Assembly: GCF_000721235.1 (NCBI RefSeq)
Contig: NZ_JOFH01000003.1
Coordinates: forward strand, 1-64,000
From: Streptomyces olivaceus
GTDB taxonomy: Bacteria > Actinomycetota > Actinomycetes > Streptomycetales > Streptomycetaceae
Direction of reading: 5' to 3'
DNA length: 64,000 nucleotides
Both the position numbers and the translations under genes were made by a program. Shown here one piece after another: positions 37,245-46,400 of this stretch (positions are counted from its first letter, which is position 1; each line of letters begins with the position of its first letter). The notes below the pieces were generated by a model. The model was given only the letters and a program-made list of their open reading frames with translations. It had not been told where the DNA came from and did not search any database.

Positions 37245-38120
37245 TCAGCGGCGGATCTCCTTGATCTTCAGCATCCGCGTGATGACCTTGTCCAGTTCGC
37301 CGTCCTCGAAGACCTTCTTCCAGTCCTCGCGCACGATGGACTCGCGGCCGTAGTCCATGGCGATCAGGCAGGCGTCCGAGAAGGGGTTGGAGCCCTTGAG
37401 GGTGTTGGCCAGCGCGACCTGGGTGTGGCCGAGGAGCATGGCACGGGCGGCCTTCTCCGGCACGCCGACGGTGTGGACGGTCTCGTGCAGGGCCTCGGTC
37501 AGCAGGGCACCGACCATGCAGGCGATGGTCTCCACCAGGGTCGGTTCCAGCACGGCGAGCTGCTTGACGGTGACCCAGTGGACGTCGACGACCGGGGCGT
37601 ACATCACGCGGATGACGGAGTCGGCGAGTTCCTGCTTGGCCGCGTCCCCGCCCTCGTAGGCGGCGACGACCTCCTGCGGGGCGGCGATGCCGCCGAAGGT
37701 GTCCTGCCACTCCTCCTTGGTGGTGCGCTCCAGGAACACCGACGGGTGACAGGGGTGGGCGCAGGCGTAGTGGATGTCCTCGCGGGCGAAGAGCAGGCCG
37801 GCGTAGGCGGCGGCCGGGTCGAGGGTGAGGACGACGGTGCCCGGCCTCATCAGCGGCACGAGTTCCTCGGAGACCTTGCCGAGCACCACGTCGGGCACGG
37901 CGAGGATGACGACGTCGGCCTCGGCCGCGGCGGCGGCGGACCCGGTCAGCTCGCGGCCCAGGTCGCGGATCAGCTCCTGCCCCTTGGGGGACGCCTCGCT
38001 GAAGAGCACCCGGAAGTCGCTCTCGACCAGGTTGTTGGAGACGCGCTGGCCCATCTTGCCGGCGGCCCCGATGACGGCGACGGTCGTGACGTCTGCCCGG
38101 GTCTGGATCTCGGTGGCCAT
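37245..38120 (-). CDS. NAD-dependent oxidoisomerase/dehydrogenase, probable D-apionate oxidoisomerase
   Basis: A 291-residue cytoplasmic enzyme. The Rossmann start is VAVIGAAGKMGQRVSNNLV, followed by ADVVILAVPD. The C-terminal half (HPCHPSVF, PVVDVHWVTVKQLAVLEP, LLGHTQVALANTL) is the phosphogluconate-dehydrogenase-C-like domain (PGDH_C). Known enzymes of this architecture include the D-apionate oxidoisomerase ApnO, which yields 3-oxo-isoapionate. The operon supplies exactly the later steps (decarboxylase-like barrel, erythrulose kinase and isomerases), so ApnO is my best assignment; another branched aldonate dehydrogenase is possible. ATG 38120 overlaps the stop of the upstream gene (TAATG). 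Last gene of the operon. Confidence 0.75.
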   Translation of the reverse strand: MATEIQTRADVTTVAVIGAAGKMGQRVSNNLVESDFRVLFSEASPKGQELIRDLGRELTGSAAAAAEADVVILAVPDVVLGKVSEELVPLMRPGTVVLTLDPAAAYAGLLFAREDIHYACAHPCHPSVFLERTTKEEWQDTFGGIAAPQEVVAAYEGGDAAKQELADSVIRVMYAPVVDVHWVTVKQLAVLEPTLVETIACMVGALLTEALHETVHTVGVPEKAARAMLLGHTQVALANTLKGSNPFSDACLIAMDYGRESIVREDWKKVFEDGELDKVITRMLKIKEIRR

Positions 38121-38920
38121 TACTTGCTCCTCAGGAGGGTGTTGATGCTGTGCTGCGTCCACTGGTGTTCGAGCCGGGCGGTGGCGTCGTAGCCCTCGTC
38201 CTGCCACGGGAGCCAGTGCTCCACGATCTGGTTGATGCCGCGCTCACCGGGACGTGTGGCGGCGATCATGCCGTCGTAGTCGAGGAGGCCCTCGCCGAGC
38301 GGGCAGCCCGCGTAGGTGAAGCCGACCCAGCCGTCGCGGCGGGTGAAGGCGAAGTCCTTGACGTGGATGTTCACCGTGTACGGTGCGGCGGCGGCCACCA
38401 CGTCGGCGGGGCGTTCCAGCCGGGCGACACTGTTGCCGGGGTCCAGGACGACGCCGAGGTGCGGGTCGTCCACGACGCGGACCACGTTCACCAGGTCGTC
38501 GGTGGCGACCTGCTCGTAGGTCTCCAGGCCGAGGGTGACGCCCGCCTCCGCGTATCGCGGCACGGCCTCCTTCAGGAGGGCCACCGCCTCCGTGCCGTCC
38601 GGCCGGTGGTCGGCGGTGTGCAGCATGGAGCGGACCAGGGTGACGCCCAGGGCGTCCGCCAGGCCGAGGTAGCGCCCGAGGTGCTCGGGGCGGATGCCCC
38701 GGGTGCCGAGTTCCAGGGTCAGGCCCAGGTCGGCGGCGGTGGCCCTGAGGTCGGCGAGGCGGGCTCGGTCGTAGGACTCGATCGGCGCGTAGTCGCAGAT
38801 CTGGAAGACCCGGCCGCCGAGGTCCGCCGTGTCACGCAGCATCGCGGGCAGGGACATCGGCTCCGGCGCGCGGGAGGAGATGCGCCAGAAGTAGGCGTAG
38901 GTGCTGATGCCGTACGCCAT
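38120..38920 (-). CDS. TIM-barrel isomerase-fold enzyme, probable 3-oxo-isoapionate decarboxylase
   Basis: A 266-residue protein of the xylose-isomerase-like (AP_endonuc_2) fold. Metal-site blocks are LGLETYEQV (Glu), LGVVLDPGNS (Asp), NIHVKDFAF (His, Asp) and VEHWLPWQ (Glu, His). The fold covers sugar isomerases, epimerases and the decarboxylase OiaC of apionate catabolism, which converts 3-oxo-isoapionate to L-erythrulose. Its place between an ApnO-like dehydrogenase and the erythrulose-phosphate isomerases favours OiaC. The gene overlaps both neighbours by 1 nt. ATG 38920. A hydroxypyruvate-isomerase-like role cannot be excluded. Confidence 0.72.
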   Translation of the reverse strand: MAYGISTYAYFWRISSRAPEPMSLPAMLRDTADLGGRVFQICDYAPIESYDRARLADLRATAADLGLTLELGTRGIRPEHLGRYLGLADALGVTLVRSMLHTADHRPDGTEAVALLKEAVPRYAEAGVTLGLETYEQVATDDLVNVVRVVDDPHLGVVLDPGNSVARLERPADVVAAAAPYTVNIHVKDFAFTRRDGWVGFTYAGCPLGEGLLDYDGMIAATRPGERGINQIVEHWLPWQDEGYDATARLEHQWTQHSINTLLRSK

Positions 38921-39699
38921 CACGCCACCGCCGCCGGGGCCGGGGAGCGGATCTCGTCGAGGATGGCCTCGACGTTCGCCGGGTCGTGCGCGAAGCGGCC
39001 GAGGAACAGGCCCCCGGCGGTGCCGGCCAGGCGGGTCAGCAGGCCGGGTCCGGCGCTGCCGCCGTAGATGACCGTGGAGCCGGCGTGCCGGGGGTTGTCG
39101 TCGAGCCACTCGCGCAGGGCGGTGCACACGGTGGCGATGTGGTCGGCGGAGGCGGGCTCGGGGGCGCCGATGGCCCACTGGGGCTCGTAGGCCAGGACGA
39201 CCGCGCCCCGCGCGCCGCTGAGCAGGCGTTCCGCCTCGGCGACCGTGCGGGCCGCGGCGTCGGCCGGGTCGGCCTCGTCGCGCTCGCCGACGCACAGCAC
39301 GGGCGTGAGGCCGTTGCGCAGCGCGGCGGCGGTCTTGGCGGCGACGACGGTGTCGCCCTCGCCGTACAGGCGGCGGCGCTCGGCGTGGCCGACCTCGGCG
39401 TAGCGGCAGCCGATCTCCTTGAGGACGGGCCCGCCGACCTCGCCGGTGTAGGGGCCGCTGTCCTCGGTGGCGATGTCCTGGGCGCCGAGGGCGACGCCGT
39501 AGGGGGCGAGGATGCCGGTGGCGGGGACGAGGGCCGGGAAGGCGGGCAGGACGAAGAGGCGGGCGGCACCCGAGGCGACGGCCGGGTGGCGCTCGGCCAA
39601 GGCGGCGATCCGGCGGGCCCAGTTGAGCGTCTGGTGGTGGCCGAAGTACATCTTCAGGCTCACCCCCAGCAGTACGGGGGCCGGGGCGGGGGCGGACAT
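38920..39699 (-). CDS. lerI: TPI-like isomerase, probable L-erythrulose-1-phosphate isomerase
   Basis: A 259-residue triosephosphate-isomerase-fold enzyme, distinct from glycolytic TpiA. The catalytic Lys is in LGVSLKMYFGHHQT (family NWK is SLK here), the catalytic His in EVGHAERR and catalytic Glu in AYEPQWAIG. The phosphate loop is IYGGSAGPG. Paralogues of this type next to a DAK-type kinase and an RpiB paralogue convert L-erythrulose 1-phosphate to D-erythrulose 4-phosphate (LerI). The changed residues after Ser and the operon context support that role over glycolysis. ATG 39699 overlaps the rpiB-like stop by 1 nt. Confidence 0.8.
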   Translation of the reverse strand: MSAPAPAPVLLGVSLKMYFGHHQTLNWARRIAALAERHPAVASGAARLFVLPAFPALVPATGILAPYGVALGAQDIATEDSGPYTGEVGGPVLKEIGCRYAEVGHAERRRLYGEGDTVVAAKTAAALRNGLTPVLCVGERDEADPADAAARTVAEAERLLSGARGAVVLAYEPQWAIGAPEPASADHIATVCTALREWLDDNPRHAGSTVIYGGSAGPGLLTRLAGTAGGLFLGRFAHDPANVEAILDEIRSPAPAAVA

Positions 39700-40205
39700 C
39701 AGGCGGCCGCCCCGTCGCCGGCCGCGCGCTCGGCGGTGTCGTCGCCGGCGCCTTCGTAGTCGCTCATCAGCTGGACCTTGGCCGCCGACGCCGAGCTCTC
39801 GTCGAAGCGGTAGGTGAGCCACTCGGCGGCCAGGCGGCGGGCGAGTTCGAGGCCGACGACGCGCTGGCCGAAGGTCAGGATCTGGGCGTTGTTGGAGAGG
39901 ACCGCGCGCTCCACGGAGAACGAGTCGTGCGCGGTGACGGCCCGGATGCCCCGGACCTTGTTGGCGGCGATCGCGACGCCGAGACCCGTGCCGCACACCA
40001 GCAGGGCGCGGTCGGCGTCGCCGCGGGCGACCATCTCGGCGGCGGCGATGGCGACCCGGGGGTAGGCGGTGTGGCCGTCGGCGTCGACGCCGACGTCGGT
40101 GACCTCGCTGACCAGGGCGCTGTTCTCCAGGTCCTGCTTGAGGGCTTCCTTGTACTGGTAACCGGCGTCGTCGGAGCCGACGACGATGCGGAGCTTGTCG
40201 GTCAT
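39699..40205 (-). CDS. derI: RpiB-like isomerase, probable D-erythrulose-4-phosphate isomerase
   Basis: A 168-residue RpiB/LacAB family protein. Blocks: [35 protein letters not shown] (catalytic Cys and anion hole), and [21 protein letters not shown]. In tetrose pathways the DerI member interconverts D-erythrulose 4-phosphate and D-erythrose 4-phosphate, which enters the pentose phosphate pathway. The last 15 residues (Asp/Ala-rich) are an unstructured extension. It follows the kinase gene by 11 nt. ATG 40205. Ribose-5-phosphate or allose isomerisation is the fallback assignment. Confidence 0.82.
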   Translation of the reverse strand: MTDKLRIVVGSDDAGYQYKEALKQDLENSALVSEVTDVGVDADGHTAYPRVAIAAAEMVARGDADRALLVCGTGLGVAIAANKVRGIRAVTAHDSFSVERAVLSNNAQILTFGQRVVGLELARRLAAEWLTYRFDESSASAAKVQLMSDYEGAGDDTAERAAGDGAAA

Positions 40206-40216
40206 GGCGGCTTTCC

Positions 40217-41950
40217 TCAGTGGTGGTTGAGCAGTGCGCCGTGGACGGCGCGGGTGATCAGGGCGAGGGAGTGGGCGCCCGCGTCGGGGGTCCCGAGGGA
40301 CTTCTCGGCGTGCGGGCGGGCCCGGCCCTTGCGGGGCAGCAGCCGGGCGGTGGCGGCGGCCGCGTCGGTGGCCGTGTCCGCGGCGCGGTCCCAGGCCTCG
40401 GTCAGCGGCACGCCCTCGGCGGTGGCGGCGGTCAGCGCGTCGGCGAAGGGCACGAGGACGTCGACCATGGTCTTGTCGCCGACCTCGGCACCGCCCAGGC
40501 GGCGTACGGCGGCCGAGGCCTCCGTGACTCCTTCGGCGACCCGCGGGGCGGCCGGCGCGTCCCGGTCGCCGAGGGCGGTGCCCAGCGAGCGCAGGATGGT
40601 GCCCCACAGGGCGCCGGAGGTGCCGCCCGCCCGGTCGGCCCAGGCGTCGGCGGCCCGGTGCAGGACGGTGCCGGCGCCCGCGCCGCGCTCCCGGGCCTCG
40701 GCGGCGGCCGAGCGGGCGGCGGTGGAGCCGCGCCGCATGCCGATGCCGTGGTCGCCGTCGCCTGCCACGGCGTCGATGCGGCCGAGTTCCTCGACGTGCG
40801 CCTCGACGATCCCGGCCACCGCGTCCAGTGCGGCCAGCACGGTGCCGGCGGCCTCGCGGGAGGCGTCGGAGGCCGGGGGTACGGCGGTGTCCCGGGCGTC
40901 CTCGGCGGGTGCCCGCTCGTCGTCCTCCGGCTCGGGGGTGCCGAGGGCGCCCTTGCGGTAGGCGGGGGTGTCGGCCGGGGCCCGCCACAGCGCCTCCAGG
41001 CCCTCGTCCAGCCAGGTCAGGGTGAGGGAGACACCGGCCATGTCGAAGCTGGTGACGAGTTCGCCGACCTCGGGGTCGACGATCTCCACCCCGGCCTCGC
41101 CGAGGAGTTCGGCGACCTTGCGGTAGACGACGAAGAGTTCCTCGTACTTGACCGAGCCGAGCCCGTTCAGGACGACGGCCGCGCGCTGCCCGTCCGGTGC
41201 CGCGACGTCCTCGGGGAGTTCCTTGAGCAGGGTCTCGACGAGGAGCCGGGCCGCGTCGTCGGCGGTGGGCAGGGCCTCCTCGCCGATGCCGGGCTCCCCG
41301 TGGATACCGAGTCCGACGGCCATGCGGGCCTCGGGGACGGTGAACAGGGGGTGGTCGGAGCCGGGCAGAGTGCAGCCGGAGAAGGCGATGCCGAAGGAGC
41401 GGGTGCGCGCGCCCGCCCGTTCGGCGACGCGCAGCACCTCGTCCAGGGAGCGGCCCTGCTCGGCCGCGGCGGCGGCCGCCTTGAAGACGGGCAGGTCGCC
41501 GGCTATGCCCCGGCGCTTGGCGGACTCGTCGGGGGCCGCGCTGGAGATGTCGTCGGCGACGGCGTACGTACGGGCCTCCACTCCGTCGGCGGCCAGCCGT
41601 TCGGCGGCCTGTCCGAAGTGCAGGACGTCCCCGGCGTAGTTGCCGTACATGAGCAGGACCCCGGCGCCGCCGTGCGCGGCCCTGGCGACGGAGCGGATCT
41701 GCTGGGCGGAGGGCGAGGCAAAGACGTTGCCGACGGCCGCGCCGTGCGCGAGGCCGCGGCCGACCAGGCCGGAGAAGGCGGGGTAGTGGCCGGAGCCGCC
41801 GCCGATGACCACGGCGACCTGGCCGGCCGGGGTGGCCGCGGCCCGGACGACGCCGCCGGTGACCGGCCGCACCCAGCGCCGGTGCGCGGCGGCGAAACCC
41901 TCCAGGGCCTCGTCGGCGAAGGCGGCGGGGTCGTTGAACAGGCGGGTCAT
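40217..41950 (-). CDS. lerK: Fused DhaK-DhaL kinase, probable L-erythrulose kinase
   Basis: A 577-residue ATP-dependent kinase of the dihydroxyacetone kinase family. The DhaK half (1 to about 330) has [27 protein letters not shown] and GLGIHGEPG, whose His forms a hemiaminal with the ketose substrate. An acidic linker (about 335-375, [10 protein letters not shown]) leads to the DhaL half (about 380-577) with [13 protein letters not shown] and GGTSGALWG for ATP. In operons with LerI and DerI this family phosphorylates L-erythrulose. Dihydroxyacetone is the alternative substrate. It starts inside the stop region of the transporter gene (4-nt overlap). ATG 41950. Confidence 0.85.
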   Translation of the reverse strand: MTRLFNDPAAFADEALEGFAAAHRRWVRPVTGGVVRAAATPAGQVAVVIGGGSGHYPAFSGLVGRGLAHGAAVGNVFASPSAQQIRSVARAAHGGAGVLLMYGNYAGDVLHFGQAAERLAADGVEARTYAVADDISSAAPDESAKRRGIAGDLPVFKAAAAAAEQGRSLDEVLRVAERAGARTRSFGIAFSGCTLPGSDHPLFTVPEARMAVGLGIHGEPGIGEEALPTADDAARLLVETLLKELPEDVAAPDGQRAAVVLNGLGSVKYEELFVVYRKVAELLGEAGVEIVDPEVGELVTSFDMAGVSLTLTWLDEGLEALWRAPADTPAYRKGALGTPEPEDDERAPAEDARDTAVPPASDASREAAGTVLAALDAVAGIVEAHVEELGRIDAVAGDGDHGIGMRRGSTAARSAAAEARERGAGAGTVLHRAADAWADRAGGTSGALWGTILRSLGTALGDRDAPAAPRVAEGVTEASAAVRRLGGAEVGDKTMVDVLVPFADALTAATAEGVPLTEAWDRAADTATDAAAATARLLPRKGRARPHAEKSLGTPDAGAHSLALITRAVHGALLNHH

Positions 41951-43314
41951 CCTATGGCCTCCTTGGCCTGGTGCTCGGCGGCCGGAGCCGGCTCGTCGGT
42001 GCGGTGGCGCACGGCGAGCAGGATCATCAGTGCGGCGGACAGCAGCATGAAGAAGCCGACGAGGTAGAGCGGTACGTAGTAGGCGCCGGTCCAGTCCTTG
42101 AGCCAGCCGGTGATGTAGCTGGAGGCGAACCCGGCGACGTTGCCCGCGGTGTTGATCAGGGCGATGCCGGCCGCGGCGGCGGCGCCGGTCAGGAAGCGGG
42201 AGGGCACCGACCAGAAGACCGGCAGGGCGGCGAAGATGGCGCAGGCGGTCACGGTGATGACGGCGACCGTGGCGGTCGGGGACCCCATGTAGAGGGCGAG
42301 GGGGATGGACACACCGCCGACGACCGCCGGTCCGGCCACGTGCCAGGTGCGGGTGCCGTGCCGGGTGGCGTGCCGGGTCCAGAAGAAGAGGACGATCGCG
42401 GCGGGCAGGTACGGGATGGCGGTGATCCAGGCCTTGTCCATCACGCTGAACGTGGTTTCGTACTGGTCCTGGAAGCCGTTGATGATCGTCGGCAGGAAGA
42501 AGGCGAGCGCGTACAGGCCGTAGACGAAGCCGAAGTAGACGGCGGCGAGGATCCACACGCGTGCGCTGCTGAAGGCCTTCTTGAGGTCGCCCTTGGCGTG
42601 CGTGCTCTCGTGGCCGGTCTTCTGGGCGTTCTCGGCGGCGAGTTCGGCGGTCAGCCAGTCGCGCTCGGCCGGCGTCAGCCACTTCGCGTCGGCGGGCTTG
42701 TCGATCAGGTAGAACCAGGCGACGACGCCGAGGATGATCGCGGGCAGCGACACGAACAGGAACATCACGCGCCAGCCCTCGAGGCCGAACAGGCCATGGC
42801 GGCCGATCAGCCAGCCCGCCAGCGGGGCGCCGAAGACGGTGGTCAGCGGCTGGGCCAGGTAGAACAGGCCGAGGATCTTGGTGCGGTGGCGGGACGGCAC
42901 CCACTGGCTCAGGAAGAGGATCGCGCCGGGGAAGAAGCCGGCCTCGGCGACACCGAGCAGGAAGCGCAGCGTGTAGAGCTGTTCGCTGCTGCTCACCCAG
43001 GTGAACAGCAGGGAGACGATGCCCCAGGTCACCATGATCCGGGCGAGCCAGCGGCGGGCCCCGAAGCGGTGCAGGGCCATGTTGCTGGGGACCTCGAGCA
43101 CGATGTAGCCGAGGAAGAAGATCCCGGACGCGAAGCCGAACTGCGCGGCGGTCAGGGCGAGATCCTGCCCCATGCCGTTCGGTTCGGCGAACGAGACGGC
43201 CGTGCGGTCCAGGTAGTTCACGAAGAACATCAGGGCCACGAACGGCACGAGGCGGACTGAGACCTTCTTGATGGCAGTCCTCTCGACTGCCGCGGATGGC
43301 GCTTGGGCACTCAT
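41947..43314 (-). CDS. MFS transporter of the anion:cation symporter family
   Basis: A 455-residue inner-membrane carrier with 12 predicted helices. Family signatures: [38 protein letters not shown] and [18 protein letters not shown], typical of the ACS family that imports sugar acids (gluconate, tartrate, phthalate-like anions). A long central cytoplasmic loop (about 200-245) is Lys-rich. As first gene of the minus-strand operon it should import the operon's substrate, consistent with an aldonate such as D-apionate rather than a neutral sugar. A 17-bp palindrome lies 108 nt upstream. ATG 43314. Confidence 0.88.
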   Translation of the reverse strand: MSAQAPSAAVERTAIKKVSVRLVPFVALMFFVNYLDRTAVSFAEPNGMGQDLALTAAQFGFASGIFFLGYIVLEVPSNMALHRFGARRWLARIMVTWGIVSLLFTWVSSSEQLYTLRFLLGVAEAGFFPGAILFLSQWVPSRHRTKILGLFYLAQPLTTVFGAPLAGWLIGRHGLFGLEGWRVMFLFVSLPAIILGVVAWFYLIDKPADAKWLTPAERDWLTAELAAENAQKTGHESTHAKGDLKKAFSSARVWILAAVYFGFVYGLYALAFFLPTIINGFQDQYETTFSVMDKAWITAIPYLPAAIVLFFWTRHATRHGTRTWHVAGPAVVGGVSIPLALYMGSPTATVAVITVTACAIFAALPVFWSVPSRFLTGAAAAAGIALINTAGNVAGFASSYITGWLKDWTGAYYVPLYLVGFFMLLSAALMILLAVRHRTDEPAPAAEHQAKEAIG

Positions 43315-43421
43315 GGCGACTCCTCGGCTCGCCCGGACAGCTCCGTCCGGGGTGGGTCACACCAGGGGGTCCGCCACGGGGGCGGCCGACCGGTTCGCGT
43401 TCACGCTAAGCCTCCGACCCC

Positions 43422-43438
43422 AAATTGGTCACCAATTT
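43422..43438. promoter_or_regulatory. Operator-like perfect palindrome upstream of the transporter operon
   Basis: AAATTGGT-C-ACCAATTT: 8-bp arms around a single base, strikingly AT-rich for this genome. The TTGGT..ACCAA core suits FadR/FCD-type GntR regulators, and such a regulator is encoded divergently at 43551. It is probably the site that controls the operon starting at 43314. Confidence 0.75.
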
Positions 43439-43480
43439 ACCAGTGTGGCGAGGGTCATAGATCGTTCCTTGACCCAACTC

Positions 43481-43510
43481 TTGACAAACCACACCCGAAA
43501 AGGGGATGAA
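43481..43510 (+). promoter_or_regulatory. Candidate promoter of the FCD regulator gene
   Basis: TTGACA at 43481-43486 with an 18-base spacer to GATGAA at 43505-43510, 40 bases before the GTG at 43551. The −35 is a consensus match; the −10 is weak. Confidence 0.4.
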
Positions 43511-43545
43511 CTGCCTGGTCAGCCGCGTGCGCGCGGCATCTGGTT

Positions 43546-43566
43546 GACTGGTGACCGTGACCAGTC
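43546..43566. promoter_or_regulatory. Second operator-like palindrome overlapping the regulator start codon
   Basis: Arms gactggtgac (43546-43555) and gtgaccagtc (43557-43566) around one C, with one mismatched pair. It shares the TGGT..ACCA core with the site at 43422 and covers the GTG start of the FCD regulator, which suggests autorepression. Confidence 0.6.
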
Positions 43567-44312
43567 AGCCTGATCAGCACCACTCCGCCGACGCGCCCGA
43601 CCTCGCGCGGCTGCTGCGCCCCGTCGTGCGCGAGTCGTCCGTCAGCGAGGTCGCCAAGCGGCTCCTCGACCACCTCTCGGCCGGTGACATCCGCCCCGGC
43701 ACCCGGCTGCCCGCCGAGCGGCAGCTGGCCGAGGCCCTCGGCGTCGCCCGGTCCAGCGTGCGCGGCGCCCTCTCGGCCCTGGACGTGCTCGGGATCGTCG
43801 AGATCCGCCCCGGCTCCGGCTCCTACGTGCGCGAGGGCACCTCGGAGTTCCTGCCCCGGGCGATCAACTGGGGCCTGATGCTGGGCCAGCGGCGCACCCA
43901 GGACCTGGTCGAGGTCCGCACGTACATGGAGGGCGTGTCGGCCCGGCTCGCGGCCGAGCGCGCGAGCGACGCGGACGTGACCCTGCTGGAGCGGCACCTC
44001 CAGCACATGCGGGAGGCGGGCGGGGACGTCACGGCGTTCATCGACGCCGACATCGCCTTCCACCTGGAGACGGCGCGCATCGCCGGCAACACCGTCCTCA
44101 GCGACATCCTGCACAGCATCCGGGCGCTGCTCCAGGTCTGGATGGAGCGCGTCAGCGACATCGAGGGCACCGTCAGCGGGACGCTGTGCGAGCACGACGC
44201 GGTGCTCGCGGCGATCCGGGCGCGCGACCCGGAGGCCGCGGACCGCGCGATGGCCGAACACATGCGGATGGCCAGCGCCCGGCTGCGCGCCTCCGTCGAC
44301 AGCGGGTCCTGA
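43551..44312 (+). CDS. GntR-family regulator, FCD (FadR) subgroup
   Basis: A 253-residue transcription factor. The winged-helix domain (about 25-90) has the classical GntR block LSAGDIRPGTRLPAERQLAEALGVARSS (in part) and DVLGIVEIRPGSGSYV. The FCD ligand domain (about 100-245) has RTYMEGVSARLAAERA, DADIAFHLETARIAGN and DRAMAEHMRMA, whose Asp and His residues bind metal and an organic-acid ligand. It is divergent from the transporter operon, with two palindromes in the gap, so it is very likely its repressor and responds to a sugar acid. GTG 43551 is used; GTG 43557 is an alternative. Confidence 0.9.
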   Translation: MTVTSQPDQHHSADAPDLARLLRPVVRESSVSEVAKRLLDHLSAGDIRPGTRLPAERQLAEALGVARSSVRGALSALDVLGIVEIRPGSGSYVREGTSEFLPRAINWGLMLGQRRTQDLVEVRTYMEGVSARLAAERASDADVTLLERHLQHMREAGGDVTAFIDADIAFHLETARIAGNTVLSDILHSIRALLQVWMERVSDIEGTVSGTLCEHDAVLAAIRARDPEAADRAMAEHMRMASARLRASVDSGS

Positions 44313-44458
44313 CCCCTCCCCGGCATCCCCCGCACGGCCCAACGCCCCCTCCAGTCGCCCGCCGCCCACCATGCGGCGTTCAGCCGGCCGTCAACACCCG
44401 GTCACGGCCGCTGGCCACCGTGGGCGCGCACGACGAACTGCGCGCTCCCGGAGGGCAG

Positions 44459-46336
44459 ATGAGCACGGCGGAAGAACAGCACGGCCCCGGCAGACGTACG
44501 CTGCTGAGGGCGGCGGCGGCCGGCGGCGCCGTCACGGCGGCGGCCACGGCCACGGCCGCGACCGCGGTACCCGCACAGGCCGCTCAGGCGGCCGCCGGGC
44601 GGCGTTTCGACACCGGCAGTCCGCGTTTCGCACTGGCCGTGCTGCCGGACACCCAGTATCTCTTCGACGCCGACAGCGCGGACCCGGCACCGCTGCGGGA
44701 GACCTTCCGCCACCTCGTCGCGGACCGGTCCGGGGCCAACATCGCCTTCATGACCCATCTCGGCGACGTGACCGAGCACGGCACCGAGGACGAGATCCGG
44801 CGGGCCGCCCAGACTTTCCGCACGCTGCACGGAAAGGTGCCGTACAGCGTGCTGGCCGGCAACCACGACATCGCCTCCTCGACGGACGACCAGCGCGGCG
44901 ACTCCGCCTACCTGCGCGAGTTCGGGCCCCGGCGCTACGCCTCGATACCCACCTTCAAGGGCGCCTCGCCCGACGGGTACAACAGCCACCACATCGTGCG
45001 CGCCGGGGGCCGCGACTGGCTGGTCCTCGCCCTGGACTGGCGGATCTCCGACAAGGGACTGACCTGGGCGCAAGGTGTGCTCGACGCCCACTCCGCCCTG
45101 CCCGCCGTCCTGACCACGCACGACCTCGCCCTCCCCGAGGGCGACGGTTCGGCACGGCTCTCCGAGCACGGGCAGCGCCTGTGGGACGGGCTGATCCGCG
45201 CCAACGACCAGATCTTCCTGGCGCTGGGCGGGCACTACTGGCCGCCGGGGCGGACGGTGCTCACCAACGACGCCGGCCACGACGTCCACGTCCACATCAC
45301 CAACTACCAGGACCGCTACTACGGCGGTGCCGGCATGATCCGGACGTACGGCTTCGACCTCGCCCGCGGGGTGATCGACGTCGAGACGTTCGCACCGTGG
45401 TTCCTCTCCCGCGATCCGGCGCGGCGCACCGCGCTGGAGGCCGAGACGGTCGAACTGACCGGCGCCGCCGACCGGTTCAGCCTGAGCATCGACTTCGACG
45501 GGCGCTTCGCCGGCTTCGCCCCCGTCGTGCCGCCGAAGCCCCGGCCCGCCTCCGCCGTGCTGCCGCGCGGCACGCTCGCCTACTGGCGGTTCGACGCCTC
45601 CGGTATGAGGACCGTCCCGGACGGCGGCGCGGTCGCCGACGGTGCCGTCGTGCGCGATCTCTCCGGTCACGGCAACGACCTCACCGTCGCCCGGCTGCAC
45701 GACAGCGGGTCCGAGGCGCTCACCTGGTCGGCGGAGCACCACCCGGGGCAGCCGGCCCACGCCAGCCTCCGCTTCGACGGCGGCACGACGCCGGACCGCG
45801 GAGCGATCCTGCGTACGGGCGCGCGAGCGCCGCTGAACAGCGAGAGGTTCCTGCGCGGGTACACCATCGAGACCTTCGTCAGGCTCCCCGAGCCGTTCGA
45901 GGGCGACCACAGCTGGATGGGCGTACTGAGCTGGGAGGGTCGCAACGGGGACGCGGGCAAGACCACCGGCTGGTCCCCGCTGGAGCCGACGTGCAGCCTC
46001 AACCTGTCACCGGAGCGGTTCCTCCAGTTCGTCGTCTACCCCCACCGGCAGGACGCGGACCCCACCTCGTGGAGCCACGCCGTGCCGGTGGGGCGCTGGA
46101 TGCACCTCGCGGTCGTCAACGACGGGCGCCGCACCGTCATGTACGTGGACGGCTCGAGGATCGCCCGCAACCCCGCCCAGCCGTCGACCGGCATCGCCAC
46201 GCTCGGCAAGCCCTTCGTCCTGGGCGCCACCCAGTTCGACGAGGCCTTCGGGCAGGGCTTCTACGGCTGGATCGGCGACACCCGCATCGTCGGCCGGGCG
46301 CTGCGGCCGGAGGACTTCCTCACCCCCTTCGGCTGA
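44459..46336 (+). CDS. Tat-exported metallophosphoesterase with LamG-like C-terminal domain
   Basis: A 625-residue secreted protein. The twin-arginine signal is GRRTLLRAAAAGG followed by an Ala-rich hydrophobic stretch cut near AQAAAG. The calcineurin-like phosphoesterase domain (about 55-290) has LAVLPDTQYLF, THLGDVTEHG, LAGNHDIAS and ALGGHYWPPG, which supply the two-metal ligands. After a linker, a concanavalin/LamG-like domain (about 375-625: GTLAYWRFDASG, YTIETFVRLPEPF, WMHLAVVNDGRRTVMYVDG) probably binds carbohydrate or another polymer. The substrate is unknown. ATG 44459. Confidence 0.9.
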   Translation: MSTAEEQHGPGRRTLLRAAAAGGAVTAAATATAATAVPAQAAQAAAGRRFDTGSPRFALAVLPDTQYLFDADSADPAPLRETFRHLVADRSGANIAFMTHLGDVTEHGTEDEIRRAAQTFRTLHGKVPYSVLAGNHDIASSTDDQRGDSAYLREFGPRRYASIPTFKGASPDGYNSHHIVRAGGRDWLVLALDWRISDKGLTWAQGVLDAHSALPAVLTTHDLALPEGDGSARLSEHGQRLWDGLIRANDQIFLALGGHYWPPGRTVLTNDAGHDVHVHITNYQDRYYGGAGMIRTYGFDLARGVIDVETFAPWFLSRDPARRTALEAETVELTGAADRFSLSIDFDGRFAGFAPVVPPKPRPASAVLPRGTLAYWRFDASGMRTVPDGGAVADGAVVRDLSGHGNDLTVARLHDSGSEALTWSAEHHPGQPAHASLRFDGGTTPDRGAILRTGARAPLNSERFLRGYTIETFVRLPEPFEGDHSWMGVLSWEGRNGDAGKTTGWSPLEPTCSLNLSPERFLQFVVYPHRQDADPTSWSHAVPVGRWMHLAVVNDGRRTVMYVDGSRIARNPAQPSTGIATLGKPFVLGATQFDEAFGQGFYGWIGDTRIVGRALRPEDFLTPFG

Positions 46337-46389
46337 GCGGACCGGCCCCGGTGAGCGGACCGGCCCCGGGCGGACGGACCGGCCCCGGG
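46335..46389 (+). repeat. Three short tandem copies after the phosphoesterase gene
   Basis: The unit gcggaccggccccgg occurs three times with small changes (around 46336, 46353 and 46372) in the space between two convergent genes. Each copy can form a small ccgg-type hairpin, so the array may act as a terminator. Confidence 0.55.
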
Positions 46390-46400
46390 CGGGCGCGGGT

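Noticed and set aside
38920..40205. Extra glycolytic tpiA and pentose-phosphate rpiB genes
   Set aside because: Their tight operon with a DAK-type kinase and decarboxylase-like barrel, and the altered TPI Lys motif (SLK), fit the tetrose-phosphate isomerases LerI and DerI better.
46335..46389. CRISPR-like array
   Set aside because: Three adjacent 17-19 base copies without spacers are a simple tandem repeat, not a CRISPR array.
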